NCBI RefSeq assembly: GCF_001426755.1
Contig: NZ_LMFJ01000001.1
Location: 2,780,528-2,844,527, forward strand
Reading direction: 5' to 3'
Source of the DNA: Aeromicrobium sp. Root495
GTDB taxonomy: Bacteria > Actinomycetota > Actinomycetes > Propionibacteriales > Nocardioidaceae
DNA length: 64,000 bases
Below, piece after piece: positions 39,686-50,287 of this stretch (position 1 is the stretch's first letter; each line of letters starts with the position of its first letter). The notes under the pieces are model-generated. The model worked only from the letters and a program-made list of their open reading frames with translations. It was not told the origin of the DNA and made no database searches. Both the position numbers and the translations under genes were made by a program.

Positions 39686-40633
39686 TCAGACCGACTCCGT
39701 CGGCACCACGACTACCTTCCCTGCGAGCGTCCCGGCGGCAGCCCGGGCGTGGACAGCCGGCAGGTCGGCGAGCGCCACGCGCTCGGCGACGTCGACCACG
39801 AGCTCTCCGCGGTCCACGCGGGCCACGAGCCCGGCCAGCTGCTGGGCATCGCTGCGGACGTAGAGGTCGACGCCGCGGACGCCCCGCGCGTCGTCGCTCG
39901 GCGCCGGCATCCAGACGGTCGCATTGACCACCACGCCGCCGTCAGCGACCCGGCCGGCCAGCGCTTCGAGCTGCTCGGGCTCGATCGGTGCCAGGTTGAG
40001 CAGCACGTCCACCGGCTCCGTGACGGTCGAAGCGACGTCATTGCTGGTGTGGTCGATGACCTCGTCCGCGCCGCGGGCCGCGAGCTGCTCACAGCTCCGC
40101 GGGCTGCCCGTGGCGATGACGTGGGCACCCGCAGCCTTCGCGAGCTGCACGGCGTAGCCACCCACCGCGCCCCCGGCGCCGTTCACCAGGATCCGCTGGC
40201 CGGCCTGCAGCCCGGCATGCTCGAACAGCGCTTGCCAGGCCGTGAGTCCGACGAGCGGGAGGGCCGCCGCGTCGGCGAGCGGGATGGTCGTCGGGGCCTG
40301 TGCGAGGCTCTCGGCGGGAGCCACCACGTAGTCGGCAGAAGCGCCGTCGACCACGAAGGGGAGGAACCCGACGACCTCGTCGCCGACCCGGAGCCCGGTG
40401 ACGCCGTCGCCCAGGGCGTCCACGGTCCCGGCCACGTCGAGGCCGGGGACGTGCGGGAGCGCGAGAGGCATCGGGTCCTGCATGAACCCGGCGCGGATGT
40501 TGCCGTCGACGCTGTTGAACGTCGTGCCGGCGACCCGGACGCGGACCTGGCCGGCGCCGGGGTCGGGGATCTCGACGTCGTCGAGCTGCAGGACGTCGGC
40601 GTCGCCGTACTGGTGGAAACGGATGGCCTTCAT
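39686..40633 (-). CDS. Zinc-independent NADP-dependent oxidoreductase (quinone reductase type)
   Basis: A 315-aa MDR-superfamily enzyme. MKAIRFHQYGDADVLQLDDVEIPDPGAGQV is the typical start, LPHVPGLDVAGTVDALGDGV the N-domain motif, and VNGAGGAVGGYAVQLAKAAGAHVIATGS the NADPH site. The zinc-ligand cysteines of alcohol dehydrogenases are absent, placing it with quinone oxidoreductases. It is divergent from a MarR gene; three operator-like palindromes between them suggest repression by that MarR protein and induction by an electrophile or quinone. Confidence 0.88.
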   Translation of the reverse strand: MKAIRFHQYGDADVLQLDDVEIPDPGAGQVRVRVAGTTFNSVDGNIRAGFMQDPMPLALPHVPGLDVAGTVDALGDGVTGLRVGDEVVGFLPFVVDGASADYVVAPAESLAQAPTTIPLADAAALPLVGLTAWQALFEHAGLQAGQRILVNGAGGAVGGYAVQLAKAAGAHVIATGSPRSCEQLAARGADEVIDHTSNDVASTVTEPVDVLLNLAPIEPEQLEALAGRVADGGVVVNATVWMPAPSDDARGVRGVDLYVRSDAQQLAGLVARVDRGELVVDVAERVALADLPAVHARAAAGTLAGKVVVVPTESV

Positions 40634-40656
40634 GGCGGTACCTCTTTCGGAATAGG

Positions 40657-40730
40657 TGCTTCGAATTCGAAGCGATAATCCGACAGTAGCGCTGCTTCGA
40701 ATTCAAAGCAAGTGTTTCGAAGACGAAGCA
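40657..40730. promoter_or_regulatory. Three MarR operator-like palindromes
   Basis: Three 18-bp sites fit TGCTTCGAATTCGAAGCA: 40657-40674 (one mismatch), 40693-40710 (one mismatch) and 40713-40730 (TGTTTCGAAGACGAAGCA). Starts are 36 and 20 bp apart. They lie between the divergent oxidoreductase and MarR genes and overlap the region just upstream of the MarR -10 hexamer. Confidence 0.82.
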
Positions 40731-40734
40731 GTTG

Positions 40735-40740
40735 TAGAGT
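40735..40740 (+). promoter_or_regulatory. Leaderless -10 hexamer TAGAGT for the MarR gene
   Basis: TAGAGT is followed by 7 bases and ATG 40748. The nearest operator ends 5 bases upstream, so MarR binding would block polymerase. Confidence 0.48.
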
Positions 40741-40747
40741 GGAGTCC

Positions 40748-41245
40748 ATGCCCCAGACCCCCGCGACGCTTGACGCAGTCCAGCTCGGCTCCTACTTCGC
40801 CCTCATGGACGTGGCAGGCCTGCTGCGGCACGCGGTGGAGCAGCAGCTGCGCGACGACGGCGACCTGAGCTACGTGCAGTTCCAGCTGCTGGCGCGCCTG
40901 GCCCTGGACTCACCGACGGGCAGCGAGCGCATGACCGACCTCGCCGACGGCGTGGTCTACAGCCGCAGCGGCCTCACCTATCAGGTGGGGCTGCTCGAGA
41001 AGGTCGGCCTGGTGGATCGAGCCCCGTCGGTCGACGACGAGCGCAGCGTGACCGTCACCGTCACCGAGGCCGGGCGAGAGCGCGTCGCGACCGTGATCCC
41101 CGGACACGTCGAGGTGGTGCGTCAGCAGCTCTTCGCCGTGCTGTCGCAGCAGGAGACGCGCGCGCTGGGCGAGCTGCTGGCGCCCGTCCGCGAGCACATG
41201 CGTTCCGCACCCCCGCGCTCCGCGACCACCCGCCGTCGCCGTTGA
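40748..41245 (+). CDS. MarR family transcriptional regulator
   Basis: A 165-aa winged-helix regulator: LSYVQFQLLARLALDSPTGSERMTDLADGVVYSRSGLTYQVGLLEKVGLVDRAPSVDDERSVTVTVTEAGRE contains recognition helix, wing (DDERSV) and the usual order. The C-terminal tail is Arg-rich. It likely represses itself and the quinone-reductase-like gene through the three palindromes at 40657-40730. The ATG follows TAGAGT by 7 bases. Confidence 0.9.
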   Translation: MPQTPATLDAVQLGSYFALMDVAGLLRHAVEQQLRDDGDLSYVQFQLLARLALDSPTGSERMTDLADGVVYSRSGLTYQVGLLEKVGLVDRAPSVDDERSVTVTVTEAGRERVATVIPGHVEVVRQQLFAVLSQQETRALGELLAPVREHMRSAPPRSATTRRRR

Positions 41246-41252
41246 GAGTGAC

Positions 41253-43570
<2,318 letters not shown>

Positions 43571-43780
43571 GGTGATTCCTCGGTGTGGCGGGTGGGAGAC
43601 GCACCGACGGATGAACGGCACGCCGTCGATCATCCTACCGGGACACCGAAGGGGACCCTCACCCCTGATCCGGCCGCGAGACAACGAAAAACAGTCATCT
43701 CGAACGGTTCAGGAAAACGGCGTCATGACCCGCGCCCCCGCACGTCTCCTGTACGACCCGCCGGACAAGGAGAAGGACTC

Positions 43781-43921
43781 ATGATGATGACGCTGCTCGC
43801 GATCATCGGACTCGTCCTCTTCGCGAACGTCGTGGTCCTGGCCGCTCTCGGTGCTCAGTACCGCCGAGAGGTCGCGGCACGTCAGCCGCGCGAGGCCCGG
43901 GTGCTCACCCCACCACGCTGA
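43781..43921 (+). CDS. Single-span microprotein 1 (MMM- start)
   Basis: A 46-aa protein starting MMMTLLAIIGLVLFANVVVL, one membrane span, then a basic tail QYRREVAARQPREARVLTPPR. CAAGGAGAAGGACTC directly before the ATG is a strong ribosome site. A paralogue lies 167 bp downstream with the same MMM start and pattern. No family was recognised. It is divergent from lysC and could lie on a stress- or membrane-related transcript, but there is no direct evidence. Confidence 0.7.
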   Translation: MMMTLLAIIGLVLFANVVVLAALGAQYRREVAARQPREARVLTPPR

Positions 43922-44088
43922 GCCGTCGCGACGCGGAGGGCCGGAGGGAGGCTCATCGCGTCGCAGGCTCGGCCGGGGGGCGCGGGTCCGACGACTTCCA
44001 CGGCCGTGCGAGCAGATTTCGACGTGCGCGGCCGAGCGACTCGGATCATGCTGGAGATCACACCCCGCGCACCACCCAGGAGACGACC

Positions 44089-44238
44089 ATGATGATGCAC
44101 GCCGTTCTCGCGGTGATCGCACTGATCATCGCGGCCAACCTCCTCGTGCTGGCCACGCTGGCCCTCCGCTTCCGTCACGAGACGACGCAGGCTCGGCTCG
44201 TCCGGGTCGACGCGGGCGCGCGGCGCACCTCCCGCTAG
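44089..44238 (+). CDS. Single-span microprotein 2 (MMM- start)
   Basis: A 49-aa protein starting MMMHAVLAVIALIIAANLLV, one span, then LRFRHETTQARLVRVDAGARRTSR. CCAGGAGACGACC before the ATG provides a ribosome site. It aligns with microprotein 1 over MMMxxLAxIxLxxxANxxVLAxLAxxxRxE and shares the basic tail, so the two are tandem duplicates. It is convergent with recR. Confidence 0.68.
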   Translation: MMMHAVLAVIALIIAANLLVLATLALRFRHETTQARLVRVDAGARRTSR

Positions 44239-44254
44239 TACCGCCGGCCGGCGC

Positions 44255-44857
44255 TCAGCTGGCCACGATGGCGGTGCGGCCCTCGAAGGCACGCCCCAGC
44301 GTCATCTCGTCGGCGTACTCGAGGTCGCCGCCCACCGGCAGGCCGCTCGCGAGCTTGCTGACCTTCATGCCGTACGTGGACAGCATGCGGATGAGGTACG
44401 TGGCCGTGGCCTCGCCCTCGAGGTTGGGGTCGGTGGCGATGATGACCTCGGTGATGGACGTGTCGTTGAGGCGCTGCAGCAGCTCGCGGATCCGGAGCTG
44501 GTCGGGGCCGATGCCCGCGATGGGACTGATGGCGCCGCCCAGCACGTGGTAGCGGCCGCGGAACTCGCGGGTGCGCTCGATGGCCACCACGTCCTTGCTC
44601 TCCTCGACGACGCACAGGATGGTGGCGTCGCGACGGGGGTCGGCGCAGATGCGGCACTCGAAGTCGACCGTGACGTTGCCGCACACCTGGCAGAAGTGGA
44701 CCTTCTCCTTGACCTCGACGAGCGTGGCCGCGAAACGCCTGACGTCTTCCGGGTCGGAGTCGAGCAGGTGGAACGCGATGCGCTGGGCGCTCTTGGGACC
44801 GATCCCGGGCAGCTGCCCGAGCTCGTCGATGAGGTCCTGGATCACGCCGTCATACAC
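44255..44857 (-). CDS. recR: Recombination protein RecR
   Basis: A 200-aa protein of recombinational repair (RecFOR). The HhH region is [23 protein letters not shown], the C4 zinc finger is C-x2-C ... C-x2-C in [23 protein letters not shown], and the Toprim domain includes [12 protein letters not shown] and [17 protein letters not shown]. Length equals the family norm. GTG 44857 has TAGGCT 7 bases upstream; 23 extra upstream codons are Arg-rich noise. Confidence 0.95.
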   Translation of the reverse strand: MYDGVIQDLIDELGQLPGIGPKSAQRIAFHLLDSDPEDVRRFAATLVEVKEKVHFCQVCGNVTVDFECRICADPRRDATILCVVEESKDVVAIERTREFRGRYHVLGGAISPIAGIGPDQLRIRELLQRLNDTSITEVIIATDPNLEGEATATYLIRMLSTYGMKVSKLASGLPVGGDLEYADEMTLGRAFEGRTAIVAS

Positions 44858-44864
44858 GCCGCTC

Positions 44865-44870
44865 AGCCTA
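44865..44870 (-). promoter_or_regulatory. Leaderless -10 hexamer TAGGCT for recR
   Basis: TAGGCT on the minus strand ends 7 bases before GTG 44857. It supports this start over the longer reading frame. Confidence 0.52.
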
Positions 44871-45017
44871 CGCGTCCGCACCGACGGGGATCGCCGCCGC
44901 GCGCAACGTGCACGACTGCGTCTCATTTACCTGGACTTAACCTGTTGACCCCCGGTCCTCCGCTAGGGTTTCGCCAGAAGAGCCGCACCGAATCTCTGCC
45001 AAACCTGAGGAAAAACC

Positions 45018-45422
45018 ATGAAGAACACCGTCGGAGTCATCGCTGCCTCTGCACTCCTGGCCACCGGCGTCGTGGGACTTCAGGCGCCTGCCCAGGCGGC
45101 CCCGTACCCCGACACCGTCACGACGGCCACCTCGATCAAGGCGCCGTCGACGCTCAAGTCGCGCCAGACGTTCGTGATCGGCGTGTACGTGAAGGCCGGC
45201 AACGCGTCCATCAGCAAGGGCACGATGCGCGTTCGTTGGAACGGCAAGCTCTACGTCGGCACCGTGCGCAAGAGCGTCTTCCGCCTCACGCTGCGGGCGC
45301 CCAAGGTGACCAAGGGGACCGCCACCCGCACGCTCACGGCGCACTACGTGGGCAACAAGGACTCGGTCTTCAAGGACAGCGTCAGCCGCTCGGTGATCTC
45401 GATCAAGAAGAAGACGAAGTGA
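45018..45422 (+). CDS. Secreted Ig-like domain protein
   Basis: A 134-aa protein with a Sec signal peptide (cleavage after AQA, about residue 27) and a single beta-rich domain of about 100 residues: TSIKAPSTLKSRQTFVIGVYVKAG, KGTMRVRWNGKLYVGTVRKS and TLTAHYVGNKDSVFKDSVSRSVISI, a bacterial Ig-like 3 pattern. It is Lys/Arg-rich and ends KKKTK. GAGGAAAAACC precedes the ATG. No anchor was seen, so it is secreted or wall-associated. Confidence 0.78.
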   Translation: MKNTVGVIAASALLATGVVGLQAPAQAAPYPDTVTTATSIKAPSTLKSRQTFVIGVYVKAGNASISKGTMRVRWNGKLYVGTVRKSVFRLTLRAPKVTKGTATRTLTAHYVGNKDSVFKDSVSRSVISIKKKTK

Positions 45423-45437
45423 CGCACTGATCCATCC

Positions 45438-45472
45438 GAGAACGGGAGGGCCCTTGCGGCCCTCCCGTTCTC
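45438..45472 (+). terminator. Rho-independent terminator after the Ig-like gene
   Basis: GAGAACGGGAGGGCC (45438-45452) and GGCCCTCCCGTTCTC (45458-45472) form a perfect 15-bp stem with loop CTTGC, 15 bases after the stop codon. Confidence 0.88.
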
Positions 45473-45515
45473 ACGTCCTCAGCACGTCTTGTCCCGCGCT
45501 CGGCCGAAGGTGTCC

Positions 45516-47279
45516 ATGAACCGTCGCAGTCCGTCTCGCCCTCGCAGGCGGAGACTCCTCGTCGCTCTCGGCGTGGTCGGCGGGCTGGCCCTCGTGGTCG
45601 TGGTCTTCCTGGGCTGGCAGCTGCAGCAGACCCGGTCCGACCTCGAGCAGGCGCAGGACACCGCGCGCTCCCTCAAGCAGTCGCTCGCCGACGGCAACGC
45701 CGACCGCGCCGGCCGCCAGGCCGGCGCCCTCGAGGCGTCGGCCTCCAGCGCCCACGACCGGATGACCCAGCCGCAGTGGCGCGCGCTCGGCGCCGTGCCG
45801 TTCCTGGGCGACACCGTGGATGCCCTGCGCAAGGTCTCCGAGGCCGCCGACGTGGTGGCCACGCGCGCCGTGCCGCCGCTCGTGGAGATCGCTCAGGATT
45901 TCTCGGCCAAGGCCTTCACCCCGAGCGAGGGCAAGGTCGACGTCGACGCCATCGCGGGCCTGGCCCCGCAGGTGGCCTCGGCCTCGCAGGGTCTCGACGC
46001 CGCCGAGAAGCTCCTCGACTCCGCTGCCGAGGGCTCGCTCCTCTCGGCCGTGCGCGGGCCGGTCGACGACGCCCGCTCCACCGTCCGCTCCGCCGCCACC
46101 ACCGCGTCCCGCGCCAGCGTGGCCTCCCGCGTCCTGCCCGACATGCTGCAGGGCGAGAAGAAGTACCTGCTCGTCTTCCAGAACAATGCCGAGATCCGCG
46201 CCACCGGCGGCCTTCCCGGCGCCTGGGCCGTGCTCGACGTGAAGGACGGTGCGGTGGAGCTCGGCGAGCAGGGCTCTGCGGCCGGCCTGGGCGACCTGGC
46301 CCGGGCAGCCGACAAGCTCACCCCCGAAGAGCTCAAGGTCTTCGACGACCAGCCCGCCACCGACTTCCGTGACGTCAACATCATCCCGGACTGGCCACGT
46401 GCCGCTGAGCTCGCGGCCGCCATCATGAAGCAGGAGAAGGACCTCGATCTCGACGGCGTCCTGGCTCTCGACCCTGTGACCCTCGGCTACCTGCTCAAGG
46501 GGTCCGGCGGCGTCACGCTGGCCAAGGGCGTGCCCCTCACGTCGGAGAACGCCACCCAGCTGCTGCTCAACAAGGTCTACCTCACGTTCCGGAGCAACGA
46601 GAAGCAGGACGCGTTCTTCGCCGATGCTGCCCGCCGCGTCTTCGAGAAGCTGATCAGCACCGGCAACGGGACCGACAACGTGGTCCGCGGCCTGGTCCGG
46701 GCCGGTCGCGAGCATCGCGTGCTCGTCTGGTCCAGGGACCAGCAGGTCGCCGAGGCCCTGCAGGGGACTGCTGTGGCGGGCGAGCTGTCCGGCGGTCGCA
46801 CCGGTCGCACGCCGGTGGGGGTCTACTTCAACGACGCCACCGGCGCCAAGATGCAGTACTACTTCGGCGCTCGCTCCCGCGTGACCGGCCGCTGCGTCGA
46901 CGGCAAGGGCAACCTTCGCCTCACCGTGACACTCAAGAGCCGCGCACCGCAGGACTCCTCGTTCCTGCCGGAGTCGATCCAGGGCCCGGGCTTCGGCGCA
47001 GACCCCGGGACCATGCTCGTCAACACCTATCTCTATGGGCCCGCCGGCGGTTCTGTCACGAACGTGGAGATCGACGGCGAGCCCACCACGGCGTTCCCGG
47101 GCACCCACCAGGACCGTCCACTGCAGACCGTGACGGTGCAGCTCGACCCAGGTTCCACCGTCGTGGTCACGGCCACGGTCAAGGTGCCCAAGCCGGCCGA
47201 CGGCGAGGTCGAGCTGTCGCAGACACCCACCATCGAGCAGCGCAACGCCAGCTCCACCGCACCGGCACCGTGCGCGTGA
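45516..47279 (+). CDS. DUF4012 membrane-anchored protein, copy 1
   Basis: A 587-aa protein. An Arg-rich cytoplasmic start, one membrane span (about 14-36) and a coiled region (QLQQTRSDLEQAQDTARSLKQSL) lead into the DUF4012 domain (about 200-480): YLLVFQNNAEIRATGGLPGAWAVLDV, TDFRDVNIIPDWPRAAELAA, DLDGVLALDPVTLGYLLKGSGGVTL. The rest is an extracytoplasmic C-terminal beta-rich region. DUF4012 has no established function but recurs in actinobacterial glycan loci. ATG 45516 has AAGG 5 bases upstream. A paralogue is at 50288 on the far side of the tyrosine kinase. Confidence 0.88.
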   Translation: MNRRSPSRPRRRRLLVALGVVGGLALVVVVFLGWQLQQTRSDLEQAQDTARSLKQSLADGNADRAGRQAGALEASASSAHDRMTQPQWRALGAVPFLGDTVDALRKVSEAADVVATRAVPPLVEIAQDFSAKAFTPSEGKVDVDAIAGLAPQVASASQGLDAAEKLLDSAAEGSLLSAVRGPVDDARSTVRSAATTASRASVASRVLPDMLQGEKKYLLVFQNNAEIRATGGLPGAWAVLDVKDGAVELGEQGSAAGLGDLARAADKLTPEELKVFDDQPATDFRDVNIIPDWPRAAELAAAIMKQEKDLDLDGVLALDPVTLGYLLKGSGGVTLAKGVPLTSENATQLLLNKVYLTFRSNEKQDAFFADAARRVFEKLISTGNGTDNVVRGLVRAGREHRVLVWSRDQQVAEALQGTAVAGELSGGRTGRTPVGVYFNDATGAKMQYYFGARSRVTGRCVDGKGNLRLTVTLKSRAPQDSSFLPESIQGPGFGADPGTMLVNTYLYGPAGGSVTNVEIDGEPTTAFPGTHQDRPLQTVTVQLDPGSTVVVTATVKVPKPADGEVELSQTPTIEQRNASSTAPAPCA

Positions 47280-47497
47280 CTCAATCGCAGCCCGGACCGG
47301 GTCGCGCATGGACAGTTGGAGCGCTTGCGCTCATCCTGACCGTCCTGACTGTGGCCGGGGTGGCCGGCAGCTCGCGCTTCTCCGGCCCTGTGCTTTTCGC
47401 CTTCGGCGAGTCAACTCACGGGGTGCACCGCGACGACCTCTTGGTACTAGCCATCTACCTCTCTGGGCTCAGCCTGTGCTGGACGCTGCGCCGATGA
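47276..47497 (+). CDS. Small two-span membrane protein
   Basis: A 73-aa protein beginning at GTG 47276, overlapping the DUF4012 stop as GTGA. It has two hydrophobic segments (TVGALALILTVLTVAGVAGSS and LLVLAIYLSGLSLCWTL) joined by a polar FSGPVLFAFGESTHGVHRDD loop. The overlap and its place before the tyrosine kinase suggest it belongs to the surface-glycan operon. No family was recognised. Confidence 0.58.
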   Translation: MTQSQPGPGRAWTVGALALILTVLTVAGVAGSSRFSGPVLFAFGESTHGVHRDDLLVLAIYLSGLSLCWTLRR

Positions 47498-47587
47498 GCC
47501 ACGCCACACCTGCCCACATCAGCCACACGACCGAGTGCGCGACACCTAGACTCGGCCCCACCATCACTCATCTCATGGGAGCACCAC

Positions 47588-49408
47588 GTGGATCTGCGTG
47601 ACTACATCGCCATCGTCCGGCAGCGGTGGCTCCTCATCGCCGCCGTCACCCTGACGGTCATCGCGCTGGCGTCGCTCCTCACCTACAAGACGACGCCGCA
47701 GTACCAGTCCACGACGTCGCTGTTCATCTCCACGTCGGGTGGCGAGGACGATACCCAGGCCTACCAGGGCAGCCAGTTCTCGCTCCAGCGGGTCAAGTCG
47801 TACGCGGACATGGTCACCAAGAACGAGATCGCCACCCGCGTCATCGACCGCCTCAATCTTGATGATTCGGCTCGCAAGCTTCAGTCGCAGATCACCGCGA
47901 GCGCCGAGCTCGACACCGTCATTCTCACGATCAACGTGACTGACCCCTCGCCGCAACGGGCGCAGCAAATCGCACGCACGACCGCGGAAGTGTTCGTTGG
48001 CTACGTGGGCGAGCTGGAGACTCCCCCCGGCAAGGACCAAGCCACCATCAAGGCCTCTGTGGTCGACCGGGCCAACCTTCCTGGCTCGCCGGTCTCCCCT
48101 CAGCCCACTCGAAACCTCGGTCTCGCTCTGGTGTTGGGCCTTCTGCTGGGGGCCGGCGCTGCCGTGCTGCGCGAGACCCTCGACACCACGGTGAAGTCCA
48201 GTCGGCAGCTGGAGGAGATCACCGGGGCTCCTGTCATCGGCGGCATCCCGTTCGCGCCCGACTTCGGCGAGGCGCCCCTCATCACGCAGGCCGACACCTA
48301 CGCGCCCCGCGCCGAGGCATTCCGGGTTCTGCGCACCAACCTGCAGTTCATCGACCCTGACCACAGCAAGAAGGTCTTCGTCGTCACCAGCGCCCTGCCC
48401 GGCGAGGGCAAGAGCATCACCACGTGCAACCTCGCGATCGCCCTGGCCCAGGGCGGCCAGAAGGTCGTGATCGTGGAGGGCGATCTTCGCCGTCCCCGCA
48501 TCAGCAGCTACCTGCAGGCCATCGATGCCGTGGGACTCACCACCGTCATCATCAACGGCATCGAGCTCGACGACGCCCTGCAGGAGCAGCCGCACCTCGA
48601 CCTGACCCTGCTCAGCAGCGGCAAGGTGCCGCCCAACCCGGCCGAGCTGCTGCAGTCGCGCAGCATGCGCGCCATCCTCGACTCGCTCCGTGAGCGTTTC
48701 GACGTGGTGCTCGTCGACGCGCCACCGCTTCTTCCGGTGACCGACGCCGCCATCCTCTCCACCCTGTCCGACGGAGCCCTGCTCGTGGTCCGCCACGGCA
48801 AGACCACGCGCGACCAGGTGGCGGGGGCCGTCGACCGCCTCGCCGGCGTGGACGCCAAGCCCATCGGGACCATCCTCAACATGACGCCCGCACGGGGACA
48901 GTCCGGCTATGGGTACGGCTACGGATACGGCTACGGATACGCACCGCAGATCGAGGAGTCCGAGTCCAAGCCTCTCGAGAAGGTCGACAAGAAGGCCGCC
49001 AAGGCCGAGCGCAGGGCCACCGCAAGGGCCAAGGCTTCACCGGCAGCCCAAGAGGCGCCCGTCCTCGAGGAGCCTGCCGCCACCTCCGAGCGTAAGGCGG
49101 TCCTTGAGGCGGAGTCGGCCTTCGACTCACAGCGCCACGAGCAGATCCTCGAGCCCGAACTGGAGGCGGCTCAGAAGCCCCTCCTCGAGCCCGACCCGTT
49201 CCTCGACGGAGAGATCGAGGCTGAGCCCGACCCTGAGCCGACGTTTGAGCCAGACACCGACCCGGACCGCGGCCCAGGCCGTCCGCCACGCCTGCTGGCC
49301 GAGAACACCCCACCCGGTTGGGACAGCCCCGAACTCACCGCATCCGCTGCGAAGGTCCCCCGCGGGCTCCGCAGCGGGCGGCGCCGCGCCCGCCGCAGAA
49401 GTGAATGA
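47588..49408 (+). CDS. Polysaccharide co-polymerase/BY-kinase (Wzz + tyrosine autokinase)
   Basis: A 606-aa protein controlling capsule/exopolysaccharide assembly. The Wzz domain has TM1 (about 14-34) and TM2 (about 174-195), with the periplasmic loop between. The kinase has Walker A ALPGEGKS (Lys275), Walker A' VVIVEGDLRRPR and Walker B VVLVDAPPLLPVTDA. A Tyr cluster, six Tyr alternating with Gly at 441-451, is the autophosphorylation region. Unusually, a 155-residue Glu/Pro/Ala and Arg-rich tail follows it. The GTG is preceded by GGGAG. Neighbours are DUF4012 and LPXTG proteins. Confidence 0.92.
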   Translation: MDLRDYIAIVRQRWLLIAAVTLTVIALASLLTYKTTPQYQSTTSLFISTSGGEDDTQAYQGSQFSLQRVKSYADMVTKNEIATRVIDRLNLDDSARKLQSQITASAELDTVILTINVTDPSPQRAQQIARTTAEVFVGYVGELETPPGKDQATIKASVVDRANLPGSPVSPQPTRNLGLALVLGLLLGAGAAVLRETLDTTVKSSRQLEEITGAPVIGGIPFAPDFGEAPLITQADTYAPRAEAFRVLRTNLQFIDPDHSKKVFVVTSALPGEGKSITTCNLAIALAQGGQKVVIVEGDLRRPRISSYLQAIDAVGLTTVIINGIELDDALQEQPHLDLTLLSSGKVPPNPAELLQSRSMRAILDSLRERFDVVLVDAPPLLPVTDAAILSTLSDGALLVVRHGKTTRDQVAGAVDRLAGVDAKPIGTILNMTPARGQSGYGYGYGYGYGYAPQIEESESKPLEKVDKKAAKAERRATARAKASPAAQEAPVLEEPAATSERKAVLEAESAFDSQRHEQILEPELEAAQKPLLEPDPFLDGEIEAEPDPEPTFEPDTDPDRGPGRPPRLLAENTPPGWDSPELTASAAKVPRGLRSGRRRARRRSE

Positions 49409-49545
49409 GATGGGATCTGCACGTTACGAGAACATGATTTCTGCGTGAAAACTCGTATTCCTGCTGAGATTTCGCTTAGTCTGAGCATCGTTGACTCAGC
49501 TCTACCCTCGGAGCTGGGACCCCCATCTGTATGCGGAGCACTCCC

Positions 49546-50175
49546 ATGATCAAGACCCGTCTAGCCCTCGCGGCCCTCTTCGCCGGCCTGCTGACCTTCG
49601 TCGCGGCCCCGGCGTTCGCCTACCCCGACCCCGTCATCAACGTCGGCGGCGGCTCCGCGGCCGACGGAGTCGTCGCACCCGGCGCGGAGTTCACCCTCAC
49701 GGGCGACTTCGACGGCGTCGACGTGACCTCCGGCACCGCCACCTTCGAGGGTCAGACGCAGGCCGTCTCGGGCACCACGTTCTCCGTCACGTTCACGGCG
49801 CCCACCGAGCCGGGCACGTACTCCATCACGTTCAACCTCACCTACGACGACGGCACCACGCCGGGCGCCGCGGCCACCACCGAGGGTGTCACCTCCTCCG
49901 GTCTCGCGGCCATCACGGACGGCTCGGCCTCGGTGTCGTCCGGCCTCGGCTCCGTCGTCCAGACCACGTCGCTCAGCTACTCCATCCAGGTCGGCGCGGA
50001 CTCCGGCGACGGCATCGCCTCGGGCGACGACGACGCCGCGGATGACACCGACGACACCAAGGACACCAACGGCGTTCTGCCCGACACCGGCGGTGCCAGC
50101 TTCTGGCTGCTCCTCACGGGTGCCGCTCTGGTGCTGGCCGGTGGCGCGACCATCGTCGCCCGCCGCCGCGCCTGA
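49546..50175 (+). CDS. LPXTG cell-wall-anchored protein
   Basis: A 209-aa surface protein. A signal peptide ends at AFA (about residue 25), a beta-rich domain follows (GVVAPGAEFTLTGDFDGVDV, TEPGTYSITFNLTYDDG), then a Ser/Asp-rich linker and the sorting signal LPDTG (178-182) with a hydrophobic stretch and RRRA tail. A sortase would attach it to peptidoglycan; no sortase gene is in the window. GGAG precedes the ATG. Confidence 0.85.
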   Translation: MIKTRLALAALFAGLLTFVAAPAFAYPDPVINVGGGSAADGVVAPGAEFTLTGDFDGVDVTSGTATFEGQTQAVSGTTFSVTFTAPTEPGTYSITFNLTYDDGTTPGAAATTEGVTSSGLAAITDGSASVSSGLGSVVQTTSLSYSIQVGADSGDGIASGDDDAADDTDDTKDTNGVLPDTGGASFWLLLTGAALVLAGGATIVARRRA

Positions 50176-50188
50176 TCACGCTCCGCCT

Positions 50189-50231
50189 CACGGACGCCGC
50201 TGCAGTGCTCGTCACTGCGGCGGCGTCCGTG
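50189..50231 (+). terminator. Terminator after the LPXTG gene
   Basis: A 19-bp stem, CACGGACGCCGCTGCAGTG (50189-50207) with its complement at 50213-50231 and one G-T position, has loop CTCGT, 13 bases after the stop. Confidence 0.82.
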
Positions 50232-50287
50232 CGTCCGGGCCTTCGTGATCCGGATCCAGTCCAGCGTCCACCGTCGGCAGAGCAGGC

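Noticed and set aside
44964..44969. TAGGGT as a leaderless -10 for the Ig-like protein gene
   Set aside because: The start codon is 48 bases downstream and has its own GAGGA ribosome site, so this transcript has a leader; the TTGACC upstream is spaced only 13 bases from it.
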